Below, piece by piece: positions 24,306-33,850 of a stretch of 64,000 nucleotides of DNA. The notes beneath the pieces are model-generated. The model was not told the DNA's origin. It made no database searches and was given only the letters and a program-made list of their open reading frames with translations. The stretch covers positions 16,990,501-17,054,500 of the forward strand of contig NC_079135.1 in assembly GCF_945859705.1 (NCBI RefSeq), in the 5' to 3' direction. Every line of letters begins with the position of its first letter. Position 1 is the stretch's first letter. Both the position numbers and the translations under genes were made by a program. Source of the stretch: Episyrphus balteatus. Taxonomy: Eukaryota; Arthropoda; Insecta; Diptera; Syrphidae.

Positions 24306-27300
24306 TCAAAAAAGTCCTTGTAAGATTCTATTTCGATACCTTAAAGCAATTGTACAGAACTGATACAGTTTTGAAACATTCATTTGATTTAATTCGAATA
24401 TGACTTCCTCAGTGGCTAGAAAATCTTTTCCAAAAATACATCTTCTCGTTTCTCTTAGAGTAGGACACTTTCCCAAGAAATGCACAACGTCTTCCCTCTC
24501 CATCCTGTTGCATATATTGCATATGACTGGAAGATCTGCTCTGTGAGGTATGTAGTTAAGGTTTAGAATTTCAGCTCGTAGTCTGACCATCATTGAAATT
24601 TCCCTGACACTAAGCTCATCCCGGAAGTAGTTTGACTGCTGCAAATTGTGGTTAAGCTGGCAGTAGACCGTACGATGTAAGGAGTTTGAAGCTTCATCCA
24701 TGTACTTGGTTCTAGCTGCTTCATCTACCTTGGAAATAATTTGATACATGTCCTTTTTTAGTTTGGAAAGGTCCTCAACATTGCAAACCAAATTAATTCC
24801 ACAATTTTCTGCCAAATCAAGCCATTCGCGGTACCATCCACTCCTTGAATTGATAGCCTTAAGAGCTGCTATTTTGGGTAAACGATAGTCTGCCAAATTT
24901 AAGTTTCTTATTATATAATCCACTTGCAGTTTTAATGTTTTCACAAAAAGTGGAGAAATTCCCGTTTCAAGCATTATGACATAGTTCGGTGTGTTGGCCG
25001 GCAAATAGAATGCTCGTTTAATGTAGAAGCGCAATAGCTTTTCAACAATCTCATAATATTTGCTTCCCCAAGTTTGTGCAGCGTAAAGCATAATGGATTC
25101 TGCTACCGTTTCAAAAATTTTGTATTTGCTACTATGAGCCACAGATTTGTTCATGAAACATCTTTTCCATGTGAGGTTTATCGCCATTTTCGCTTTATTG
25201 AGCTTTTCACTAAAGTGTTTCTCCATACTTAAGTTCTTCGTGAAGGTAACTCCTAAGTACTTAAACTCTTTGACCACTTCAATCAATTCTCCATTGAATT
25301 TCCACTTTTCGTTTGCGCAATTTCGCCCTCCATATTTTTTGAAGATCATCACTTTCGACTTCTCTAAATTGACAATTAATCCCCAACGTTTGGAATATTC
25401 GTGAATCCGATTAATCATTAGTTGAAGTGATTCAGGAGTATATGCGAGCAGCACAATGTCGTCTGCAAATAGCAGAGCTTTAATCAGCGTCCCCGCATAA
25501 ACAATACCTCCGGGCAACCAGTCGATTAGATCCTCTATGAATATTGCAAATAAAAGCGGACTTAGTGTGCAACCTTGCCTAACCCCTGATGCAAATTGGA
25601 ACCAATCAGACTTATCTTCACCATTCCACACAGCAGCTCGAGTGTCTTCATATAAATTTTCAATTAGCCTGACAAATTTCAGAGACATTCCTTTTTCGAA
25701 CAGCTTATAGATTAGCGATTTACGATCCACAGTGTCGAACGCAGCTTTGAAGTCAATGAAGAACACGTAGAGTTTTTTGTCTTGGTCTAAGAATGAATCT
25801 GCAATACTCCGCAGCACAAATATATGATCAACAGTTGAATACCCTTGTCTAAACCCGGCTTGAAATTCTTTTAATTGTTTGTTTTCGGTTATCCATGTTG
25901 ACAGTCTTCGTTGCATTATTGCGGTAAATATTTTGTATGATGCATTAAGAAACGAAATTCCACGATAGTTTGCTGGATCCGATGCACATCCTTTCTTGTA
26001 AATAGGAAAAATTAGTGCTTCCTTGAACTGAAGAGGTATCACGCCTGTTTCAAAAACATTATTAAACAAGAGAGCTAAACTTTCAAAAAGATCGATATTC
26101 GCATACTTATAAAATTCGGCTGGTATTCTATCAGACCCCGGTGCTTTTCTATCTTTAAGGCCCTCAGCTGCCAGTTTCACCTCATCCGGAGTTATTCGTT
26201 GATCAAGGATTTGATTTTCGATTCCTGGAGCAGCATAATGGATGACAACCCGGTTCATAACTGGATTAAGAAGCATATTGAAGTGCCGCGATAAAACATC
26301 AGAATTAAGGTGTCGACCAATTGTGAATTGTACACCGTTAAGTTTCCATGCCAATTGCCAAAATTCAGCCGAATTTCTGCAGGTCGCCAGTTTTTGGGCT
26401 TGCATTTCAAAATATTTTTTCTTTTTGTGTTTACATAGCTCTTTAAACAGCTTGTTTGCTTCCATGTATTGTTTTTTGTTGAAATTACTACTGTTGCGCT
26501 GGAAAATTCGCAACCACGAAAATGATTTTTGTCTTGTATTTAGGCACTCGCTATCAAACCATGGTTCGACAAATTGCTTGGTACCTTTTCTCTTCTGGGT
26601 CGAAAAAGGATAAGCTGTTTTAATCATATTTTCCAGTTGATCAAAGTTGGCTATTTCTTGATTTCTTAGCAAGTTTTCTAAGTTTTCTCGATAATTGTTT
26701 CGTTTTGTCTCTGACCACGCTAGTTTAGGAAGTAACGTCATACTTCGTTCATCCTCGCTTATAAAATTATCAAGTTGGAAAGAAACAATTATTGGAAGGT
26801 GATCGGAATAGGGTAACTGTCCAATTTCAAAGTCTGTGACGTAAGACTTCCAATCTCCACCAATTAGACTGAAATCTATAACAGATGTTCCTTGCCGTCC
26901 CACAAAGGTAAAGTCTCCATTTTCGTCCATATTACTAGTTCCATTTTGAATTCTCAAGCCAAAAGAGTTGCACAATTCTAGTAATTTTTTACCCCTTGGG
27001 TTGCACATTTTGTCTTTAGACTTTCTTGTAGTTCCAATCAACATATTTTCCGTACCTTGCTCCTCTCCTATTCTTGCATTCATATCCCCAATAACAATTA
27101 CGTTTGAGTTTCTCTTCGTGGAAAGCATCTCCTGAAGTTTCTCAAAATCTGAATCCCAGGATGTACAATTTATATACGTGGGCAATATCCAAAAACTTTT
27201 TTTATCGAATTGCATACTAAGATAGGTAATTCCTGTATAAGTTCTAAATTCACATTTAATATTTTGAATGTTCTTTTTATAACCAAAATAACAACCTCCG

Positions 27301-27620
27301 CTAGCTCTTCCCATTGAATGAGTTCTCGTTGCAGGAATCCAGACGAATTCATTGTTAATTAGTTTATTTTCACATAAAGAATAATTTTGTTCAGTTAAAA
27401 ATGTTTCGTACAAAAAAATAAACTCAAAATTATTGACAAAATTATAGAAATCTACAAAAAGAGACTTATTACTAAGGCCTGATACATTATAAGATAATAT
27501 TTTAAATTTTTCTACATTACTTTTTTTACAAGAAGTTTTTCTACTATAACTAATGGGGCAGACGGCATTTTCATTAAAAATAGTGTTGATTGTTACTGGG
27601 CCTAAGACCCCACTCTGCAT
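24306..27620 (-). CDS. LINE-1 ORF2: endonuclease-reverse transcriptase
   Basis: Encodes the enzyme for target-primed reverse transcription: an N-terminal APE-type endonuclease nicks DNA and a reverse transcriptase copies the element RNA. The start is the first in-frame ATG (27620), giving 1104 residues; the open frame begins only 12 codons upstream. Endonuclease motifs are complete: SYNVSGL near 44, YETFL near 71 (catalytic Glu), GDMNAR near 178, and SDHLPI near 272. The RT spans about 490-770, with NYRGISFLNASYK, FIDFKAAFD (621-629), GVRQGCTLSPLLF and catalytic FADD at 718-721. A C-terminal CCHC finger (C-x2-C-x9-H-x4-C) follows near 1045. The start overlaps ORF1 by 47 nt in the +1 frame. 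No stop or frameshift is visible, so the protein could be functional. Confidence 0.95.
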   Translation of the reverse strand: MQSGVLGPVTINTIFNENAVCPISYSRKTSCKKSNVEKFKILSYNVSGLSNKSLFVDFYNFVNNFEFIFLYETFLTEQNYSLCENKLINNEFVWIPATRTHSMGRASGGCYFGYKKNIQNIKCEFRTYTGITYLSMQFDKKSFWILPTYINCTSWDSDFEKLQEMLSTKRNSNVIVIGDMNARIGEEQGTENMLIGTTRKSKDKMCNPRGKKLLELCNSFGLRIQNGTSNMDENGDFTFVGRQGTSVIDFSLIGGDWKSYVTDFEIGQLPYSDHLPIIVSFQLDNFISEDERSMTLLPKLAWSETKRNNYRENLENLLRNQEIANFDQLENMIKTAYPFSTQKRKGTKQFVEPWFDSECLNTRQKSFSWLRIFQRNSSNFNKKQYMEANKLFKELCKHKKKKYFEMQAQKLATCRNSAEFWQLAWKLNGVQFTIGRHLNSDVLSRHFNMLLNPVMNRVVIHYAAPGIENQILDQRITPDEVKLAAEGLKDRKAPGSDRIPAEFYKYANIDLFESLALLFNNVFETGVIPLQFKEALIFPIYKKGCASDPANYRGISFLNASYKIFTAIMQRRLSTWITENKQLKEFQAGFRQGYSTVDHIFVLRSIADSFLDQDKKLYVFFIDFKAAFDTVDRKSLIYKLFEKGMSLKFVRLIENLYEDTRAAVWNGEDKSDWFQFASGVRQGCTLSPLLFAIFIEDLIDWLPGGIVYAGTLIKALLFADDIVLLAYTPESLQLMINRIHEYSKRWGLIVNLEKSKVMIFKKYGGRNCANEKWKFNGELIEVVKEFKYLGVTFTKNLSMEKHFSEKLNKAKMAINLTWKRCFMNKSVAHSSKYKIFETVAESIMLYAAQTWGSKYYEIVEKLLRFYIKRAFYLPANTPNYVIMLETGISPLFVKTLKLQVDYIIRNLNLADYRLPKIAALKAINSRSGWYREWLDLAENCGINLVCNVEDLSKLKKDMYQIISKVDEAARTKYMDEASNSLHRTVYCQLNHNLQQSNYFRDELSVREISMMVRLRAEILNLNYIPHRADLPVICNICNRMEREDVVHFLGKCPTLRETRRCIFGKDFLATEEVIFELNQMNVSKLYQFCTIALRYRNRILQGLF

Positions 27621-28548
27621 CCGCAGCTTGCAATCCGCTTGTGTTCGCGCCTTCAAGATTTAATCTAGTACAATCATTTTCTACCTCAGCTGTCAATGTC
27701 ATAAAAAGACTGTCACCCAGAAGTTTTTGAAGTTTCATCATGGCGCCATCATCATCACACATAAATTTGTTATTTATATTAAAATAAAATATGTTCTCCC
27801 CAACTTGTAAAGAATTTCCTTTCATCTGTGTTTTAATGTTGCTTTTCTTTGTAATTTCGGATTTTAATCTAAGTAGCCGTCTCCTCCTCACCCTGCTGGC
27901 AGCTGGATAGTCCCTGTGCATCGAAATACCTGTTTGTCTCAGCTTGTTGGCAGCAGTTAGAACTCGACCAACATCTTCTTTGTCGTGCACCTCAATAATC
28001 ACATTTGCAATCCTATTGTTTCTCGAACGCAACGCTCTTACACCAGAGATTACAGCTGGATTACTTGTTTGGAGCAATTCCAAGCACAGTTCTTTGGCTT
28101 TATCTGCCGGGTTCTCATCAATGTTAGTTGGCAAATGAACAACAATATTCTTTTCAGTTGACTTCTTCTCCAGATATTCTATCTGTTTTTCCAATGAACT
28201 ACATCGATTAGCCATTTGATTTAATTGGGTTTGCAATGCACAATTTGTTTGATGCAACGTTTGTACTTTATCGTGAATGCCTTCAATGTCAGCTTTAGTA
28301 GGCAAATTTCGAAGTCTCTCGTCTAATAGCTCGGAAATTGAGCTTACCATTAGGGACTTAAGTTCAAGAACCGTCATACTCCCAACATCTGCACTCCTTT
28401 CGGAGCTCTGGATTACTATTTGATTGCCAAAAACATTACCATCGTTAGAAGTATCGATACATTTTCTATGTCTCTTTGCCGTAGATGATAATTCCGCCAT
28501 ATTTTCTTGGTTAGTTTTGACAGGAGTTCGTTGCAAGCCGCCGGGCAT
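27574..28548 (-). CDS. LINE-1 ORF1: coiled-coil / RRM-type nucleic-acid-binding protein
   Basis: A 324-residue protein starting at an ATG near the element's 5' end. A predicted coiled coil covers about residues 85-130 (KVQTLHQTNCALQTQLNQMA region followed by SLEKQIEYLEKK). Next comes an RRM-like fold at about 133-210 starting NIVVHLP, then a basic patch SRVRRRRLLRLK near 218-229. This layout matches the L1-type ORF1 (coiled coil, RRM, C-terminal domain), which forms ribonucleoprotein with the element RNA. There is no zinc knuckle. It overlaps ORF2 at its 3' end and has no internal stops. Confidence 0.9.
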   Translation of the reverse strand: MPGGLQRTPVKTNQENMAELSSTAKRHRKCIDTSNDGNVFGNQIVIQSSERSADVGSMTVLELKSLMVSSISELLDERLRNLPTKADIEGIHDKVQTLHQTNCALQTQLNQMANRCSSLEKQIEYLEKKSTEKNIVVHLPTNIDENPADKAKELCLELLQTSNPAVISGVRALRSRNNRIANVIIEVHDKEDVGRVLTAANKLRQTGISMHRDYPAASRVRRRRLLRLKSEITKKSNIKTQMKGNSLQVGENIFYFNINNKFMCDDDGAMMKLQKLLGDSLFMTLTAEVENDCTRLNLEGANTSGLQAADAEWGLRPSNNQHYF

Positions 28549-28755
28549 TTTAATTTTTGAATTTTATAAAATTGTGCAATTGACTCACCTATTATTTCAA
28601 ATGCAAACTATACGTGGCTTTATAAGTTTTTGATTTTGTTAAATTTGTATTTTATTTCTTATTAAAAATCTGCTAATTATTGAAATTAAATTGGACCTTT
28701 ACTAAACACAGCTTAATGTCAAAGCACTCGCGTTGCCAACCCTATTGATTTATTT

Positions 28756-30427
28756 ATTATTTGTGATATCGACCCTTAAAATTTTAATTAAATTGACGTT
28801 CACTGGAAAGCAAGTCCCTACAACTTAATAGTCCCCTTCACAATTTTATTTAAAAAATAAAAATTTTCGCTAGGCCAGTCCCAACCGTAGGTACCTACAA
28901 TTTTGTTTTTTTTTTTTTTTTCGTTTACGTGAATGTCCTTGTGCGTCTGTGAAAAGACTATTTACGAGGTTGACTTGACATGAGCGCGCCATCTGTATCG
29001 AAGATCATTTCAGTTTGACTGAATATGGCTCCGATGCCGGCCTCGGTATAATTACCAGAACTCTTCAAATTTGCTTGATATTATGTGCCTGTGCCTGGGC
29101 AAGGGTAAAATTAATTATTTTCCGCCAATAAGTTGAAGTATTTTCGTTGACTTTTTCTATCATTGTGTGTATATTTTGTCCAGTCTACCATCATAGAGAA
29201 CGACAAGGACTAAATATGCCTGTCCTGCAGTTGACTATCCGTCCACCATACCACCTATAACACCCACAGGAAAGAAATATTTTTTAACAATTTCATTTGC
29301 AACTTATATTACTCTTTTTTGGTCCTGTTTTTTTTTTTTGGTGTCTAGTTGTAGTTCGACAAGAATTTTCTAGGCAACGCCATTAAGGATATTTTAAAGT
29401 TTGTCCTTTTTTTTTTTCGCCAAAACGTGGTGATATAAGTAGGTAATAAAACACGTAAATTTAATAGTTCAGGAAGGCGTGTATGCATGACATGTATATA
29501 GTATGTAGATGGGGTTGGTGGTTGTTTTTGGGGGTTGGGGGTGGTGTGGAATCCGAAAATTGTCGCACGAAGGCCAGACAGACGAGTCGAGTTGAGCCGA
29601 GCCAGATTGGTGGTGGTTGGCATGGCTGGACGACACGGTTAAAGTAGGAACAAGAAGAGTAGAACAGCGCGGAGTGACGGACGGGCTGGTTAGTTGGTGT
29701 GGCATGACCTAGCACATGGATGTTGCAATCGAGAGGGTCGTCTACTATAGGTATCATCTATATTCCACAGGAAGGTATGTAGTCAATGTTTTTGGTTGAA
29801 GATAGGCTGGCAAGTTGTAGTTGTTGTAATACTCCATTTATAGTAGTAGAAAATAGTCCTTGTGCAGAGATTGAAACAAGGTTGGCGTGTGGATTGAATT
29901 GAGAGGGGGTGGCACAGGCAATGGCAGAACGTTCTGTCAGATATTTTATTATGGCATACAAGTTTACTACGGCAGTACACGACGATGGTTGGGGTTTGGT
30001 AATGGTAACGGTAACAGTGCGGTGCAGTGCAAATGAAGGACGTTTTGTTTCCTGTTTGCAGTTGAAAATAATGTGATGAGGGGTGGTGGTTGGTGGGTCT
30101 CTCCATAATATTCAGACTGTTATGTATGTAGGTACATATTTTGCAAGCCTATTATGTTATGGGGGTGGAATATAGCAGCTTGTGTATGTTGTTTTGGTTG
30201 TGAAGGAGAGTGGTAGTTGTTGCTGTTGTAGTAGGTAGATATTCTTGTTGCTGGCTGATTATGTTGATGCGGTGTTGCAATCCTTTTTATCGTTGCGTGA
30301 AATATGCAGAGATAGTCACGTTGTAAGCTTGTTCTTTGGGTAAAATATATATGTATAAGGAAGTAACTTGATGGGCATAAATTAGGGGATACCAAGGGTG
30401 ATTTTTTTGTTTCTACCCAACTTTTTT
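28756..30427. other. Single-copy-looking non-coding interval between the two LINEs
   Basis: No gene supported. The plus strand is G/T-rich around 29500-29700 and 29780-30320, with GTAGGTA-type microsatellite. Open frames on the minus strand here are compositional shadows of this skew. Confidence 0.5.
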
Positions 30428-30628
30428 ATTTTGTTGTTTATTATAGTTATTTAGTTTAGTTTATTTCATCAATTTGAGAATATCTCTTTTAGATTACATT
30501 AAGTTAAAATAATAATAATAATATAGAGGATTAAAGTAAATAAATAAAAAAATATATACAGATACATAATAAATAGCAAACAATTAAAATATCAAAATAT
30601 AAAAACAAAAATAAAATATAACAAATAA

Positions 30629-33600
30629 CTAATATAACATTAATATCGACATAAGATTCTTTTTAAACGTATCTCTAGAGCATTGCATACAAATGTCAAT
30701 GAGATCAATAACAACATTGGTTTCTCTGATGCAACGATTAATTGGTTCATTTCTTCCATAATTATACCTTGAAAAGGTCTCCGTGAGGTGAAAACCTACA
30801 CGAAGGCTCCTGCAAGGAAAGTAAAAGTTAATTCGCTCGAGTAAATAGGGACAGCTAATGTGGCTATTGATTAAATCTTTTACCAACATAATTGAAAAAT
30901 ATCTCCTTCTGATCTCAAGCGATTGCATACCAAAGAGCAGACATCTAACATTATATTGGGGCTTTACAATATTCCAATTTAATTTATAAAAACAGTATCT
31001 AGTAAAACTTTTTTGAATTCTTTCAATCCTATGCGAATGAGAATCATAGTATGGATTCCAAACCACGCAACAGTACTCCAGAGTTGACCTAACAAAGGCT
31101 ATATAAAGAGATCTAAGTGCAAAAGAATCCGAGAACTCTTTAGTGTTTCTTTTCAAAAATCCCAACATCTTATACGCTTTGTTTACCATATAATCAAAGT
31201 GATAGGTAAATGAGAACCGCTGATCTAAAATTATTCCCAAATCTTTTTTTTGACACACTTTTTCTAATATAATATTATTTATAGCATAATCATATTCAAA
31301 TGGAACGTTTTTTCTTGTACATATAAAGGTTTGACATTTAGAGACATTCAAAAAAAGAAGATTATTACTGCACCATAACGCTAGACTAGATAAATCTTCT
31401 TGCAACAAGTAACAATCTATTGGAGATTTTATAGTTTTGAATATTTTGATATCGTCGGCATATAATAAGCAATTGGAAAACTCAAAGATGTCTGGAATAT
31501 CATTAATGAAGAGGTTGAACAATAAAGGACCGATGTGGCTGCCTTGAGGCACACCCGAGGTTACTTTTATAGATTTTGAAACAGATTCATTCACCCTTAC
31601 AAACTGGATCCGATTAGTGAGATAGGAACATATCCAATTCAAAAATGCGGAATGGAAACCAAGCTTGGACAGTTTGTATATCAGGATTTCATGATTGACC
31701 CTATCGAATGCTTTGGCAAAATCTGTAAAAACGATATCGGTCTGAAGCCCATTTTCAAATCCCCTGAGCACTGAATCACATAAGATAATGAGATTTGTTG
31801 ACGTAGATCTCCCCGACACAAAACCATGTTGATAATCACAGATGAGTTGTTTGGTGATAGAATTTAGTTTAACACATACAATTTTTTCAAATGTTTTAGG
31901 AATAATGGACAGTTTACATATCGGACGATAGTTAATAATTTTTTGTTTTGGTCCAGATTTGAAAATCGGAGTTATGTAAGATGTTTTCCACTCATCTATA
32001 AATTGACCTGTTCTTAAAGATGTATTGAAAATGAACCATAAGGGCAGCGCAAGGGATGTTGCACATTTACGAATGACCTTAGGAGATATGGAATCTGGGC
32101 CTACACCTTTATTTTCATCAATCTCATTCAACGCTTCTAATACTTCTGATAAACTTAACTGAATAATCCCTAAATCAACCACATTAGTGGGAGAAAAATC
32201 AGGCAGCTTAATAGGAGCAGTAGCTGAATAAACCGATTCGAAATAATCAGCGAAAAGATTGCATATGGTTGGCAAATCACTAGATATCGCACCGGAAAAC
32301 TCCATACAATTTGGTATTCCAGTCGATTTTCTTTTGGAGTTGATAAAATTCCAAAAACTCTTGCTATCTTTTTTGACTTTAGATTCAGCAGTTGTTACAA
32401 ATTTATTATATAAAAATTTATTCAAAACATCAAACGATTTTTGAATTTTTAGATAGCTCTGACTGTGTATTAAGTTTTTAGGATCTTTCTTAAATCGTTT
32501 ATATGCCTTATTTTTCATATTTTTAAGATTACACAACCTATTGTTGAACCATGGTGGGTTGGAATTCTTTTTGCTTATTTTCTTAGGAATAAAAATGTCA
32601 GATGCCTGTTTCAGGTAAGATTTAAAAGTCATAAACGCTTGAGTCAGATCTTGACTCTTTAGAATAATTTCCCATGGTATAGAGCTTAAATAAGCATTCA
32701 TTGCATCAAAGTTACCATGCTTGTAATCGTAAAACTTTACATTTTCTTTACTAATTGGTATATAAACTAAGATCTTACACTCTATTAGTAGGCAAAAATG
32801 ATGCTGTGAATTTTCAACTGCAGGACAGTCAACTTTATCGATTTTTGCTTCTAATTCATTATCAACGAATACTAAATCCAATATACGATTTAATAAGTTT
32901 GGTATATTATTAAGTTGCAATAAGTTAAACTGACTATAAAAATCAATTACTAAACTTTCAATTTCAGTGTTTACATCAAAAGGAATTAAACATTTTTCAT
33001 CAGCATCAAATTTCCAATTTACATTTCCAATATTGTAATCTCCTAGACAAATAAAATGATCACTAGAATTCATGGATGATAACAAAGACCGACAATTTTC
33101 CAAATGAAAGTTATATAAATCTACGGGGCTTCCAGGTGGGATGTAGCTTGCAGAGATATATAAGTTTATATTTTTTCTTATGTTTACTTTAACAATTATT
33201 TGATCAATATCATAAAAGTTTTCAATATTTTGATTCGATAACAACTCAATTTGATTAGATATAAAACTGGCCCGAACGGCAATAATAATCCCACCACCCC
33301 GATTACAACCAGTTTTTAATGAACAACGGTCTTTTCGATAAATGGCATATTGATTACAATCGAATAACTCTGTAGTGAGGTGACTATCATTAAGCCAGGT
33401 TTCAACTAATACTATTATTTGATAATCATGCGAAGCAAAATACAAATACAAATCATTTAATTTAGTTCTTACTCCACCAGCATTTTGATAATATATACCG
33501 AGTGATCTATTACTCTGTACATCAACATTAGCATCAACATCAACAGCAACATCAACAGCAACATCAGCAACAACAGCATAATCAGCATCAACAGCATTTT

Positions 33601-33850
33601 CGGCATCAACAGCAATAACATCATAATTAACAAGAGAGTTGTCTTTATTGGCAACAATAATAGCATCAGCAGCAGGAACATCAGAGACAATATTATCAAC
33701 ATCAGAATTATTGACATTTACATCAACAGCAACAATAACATCAACAGCATCGGCAACAACAACATCAGCAGCAACATCAGCATCGGAAATATTTGTTAAT
33801 TCATGAGCTAACTCTTTATATGAGCTTCCGGTGGCGCATCGTTTTTTGGT
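30629..33850 (-). CDS. LINE-2 ORF2: endonuclease-reverse transcriptase, probably expressed by -1 frameshift
   Basis: The open frame runs from 33850 (after a TAG at 33853-33851) to the stop at 30629, 1073 codons. It contains no Met codon until 33073. That ATG lies downstream of endonuclease motif I (YYQNAGGVRTK, about codons 121-131), the catalytic Glu in LVETWL (about 148-153) and CNRGGG. Translation from that AUG would therefore cut the endonuclease in half. The frame is -1 relative to ORF1 and opens at the A AAA AAC heptamer. After an acidic Val/Ala/Asp-rich linker come the endonuclease (LGDYNIG; RILDLVF; an unusual SQHH where SDH is typical) and the RT (FTDFAKAFD, SGVPQGS, catalytic YADD near codon 798). 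A conserved thumb/C-terminal part follows. No RNase H or CCHC finger was seen. Confidence 0.9.
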   Translation of the reverse strand, partial: TKKRCATGSSYKELAHELTNISDADVAADVVVADAVDVIVAVDVNVNNSDVDNIVSDVPAADAIIVANKDNSLVNYDVIAVDAENAVDADYAVVADVAVDVAVDVDANVDVQSNRSLGIYYQNAGGVRTKLNDLYLYFASHDYQIIVLVETWLNDSHLTTELFDCNQYAIYRKDRCSLKTGCNRGGGIIIAVRASFISNQIELLSNQNIENFYDIDQIIVKVNIRKNINLYISASYIPPGSPVDLYNFHLENCRSLLSSMNSSDHFICLGDYNIGNVNWKFDADEKCLIPFDVNTEIESLVIDFYSQFNLLQLNNIPNLLNRILDLVFVDNELEAKIDKVDCPAVENSQHHFCLLIECKILVYIPISKENVKFYDYKHGNFDAMNAYLSSIPWEIILKSQDLTQAFMTFKSYLKQASDIFIPKKISKKNSNPPWFNNRLCNLKNMKNKAYKRFKKDPKNLIHSQSYLKIQKSFDVLNKFLYNKFVTTAESKVKKDSKSFWNFINSKRKSTGIPNCMEFSGAISSDLPTICNLFADYFESVYSATAPIKLPDFSPTNVVDLGIIQLSLSEVLEALNEIDENKGVGPDSISPKVIRKCATSLALPLWFIFNTSLRTGQFIDEWKTSYITPIFKSGPKQKIINYRPICKLSIIPKTFEKIVCVKLNSITKQLICDYQHGFVSGRSTSTNLIILCDSVLRGFENGLQTDIVFTDFAKAFDRVNHEILIYKLSKLGFHSAFLNWICSYLTNRIQFVRVNESVSKSIKVTSGVPQGSHIGPLLFNLFINDIPDIFEFSNCLLYADDIKIFKTIKSPIDCYLLQEDLSSLALWCSNNLLFLNVSKCQTFICTRKNVPFEYDYAINNIILEKVCQKKDLGIILDQRFSFTYHFDYMVNKAYKMLGFLKRNTKEFSDSFALRSLYIAFVRSTLEYCCVVWNPYYDSHSHRIERIQKSFTRYCFYKLNWNIVKPQYNVRCLLFGMQSLEIRRRYFSIMLVKDLINSHISCPYLLERINFYFPCRSLRVGFHLTETFSRYNYGRNEPINRCIRETNVVIDLIDICMQCSRDTFKKNLMSILMLY
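33495..33785 (-). repeat. GAT/GTT/GCT codon minisatellite encoding the ORF1-EN linker
   Basis: A run of GTTGATGTTGCT-like units on the minus strand encodes an acidic, Val/Ala/Asp-rich spacer in the ORF2 frame, with no stop codon over about 100 codons. In other frames it produces a spurious Met/Leu-rich ORF (33469-33717). Confidence 0.75.

Larger units (their letters stand above)
24043..28742 (-). mobile_element. LINE-1: full-length non-LTR retrotransposon with 13-bp target duplication
   Basis: A 4.7-kb element on the minus strand bounded by identical TATTGATTTATTT at 24030-24042 and 28743-28755. Order on the minus strand: a 194-bp 5' leader starting GGGTTGGCAACGCG, ORF1 (28548-27574), ORF2 (27620-24306), a 3' UTR of about 260 bp, then a terminal microsatellite. 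On the plus strand the last reads as four TTAGA units (24045-24064), preceded by a T run. Both ORFs are uninterrupted. A short 3'-terminal repeat instead of long poly(A) is common in I/CR1/L2-type LINEs. There is no RNase H domain after the RT. I do not assign a clade. Confidence 0.92.

Noticed and set aside
27573..27577. TAATG at the LINE-1 ORF1 stop as the ORF2 restart codon
   Set aside because: The ATG there is not in the ORF2 frame; the usable ATG is at 27620.
33469..33717. 82-codon Met/Leu-rich ORF between the LINE-2 ORFs
   Set aside because: Out-of-frame reading of the GAT/GTT/GCT minisatellite; the ORF2 frame explains the region.
33808..33830. TAG...ATG near the ORF1 stop as a stop-restart signal for LINE-2 ORF2
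   Set aside because: That ATG is followed by TAA after one codon and is not in the ORF2 frame.
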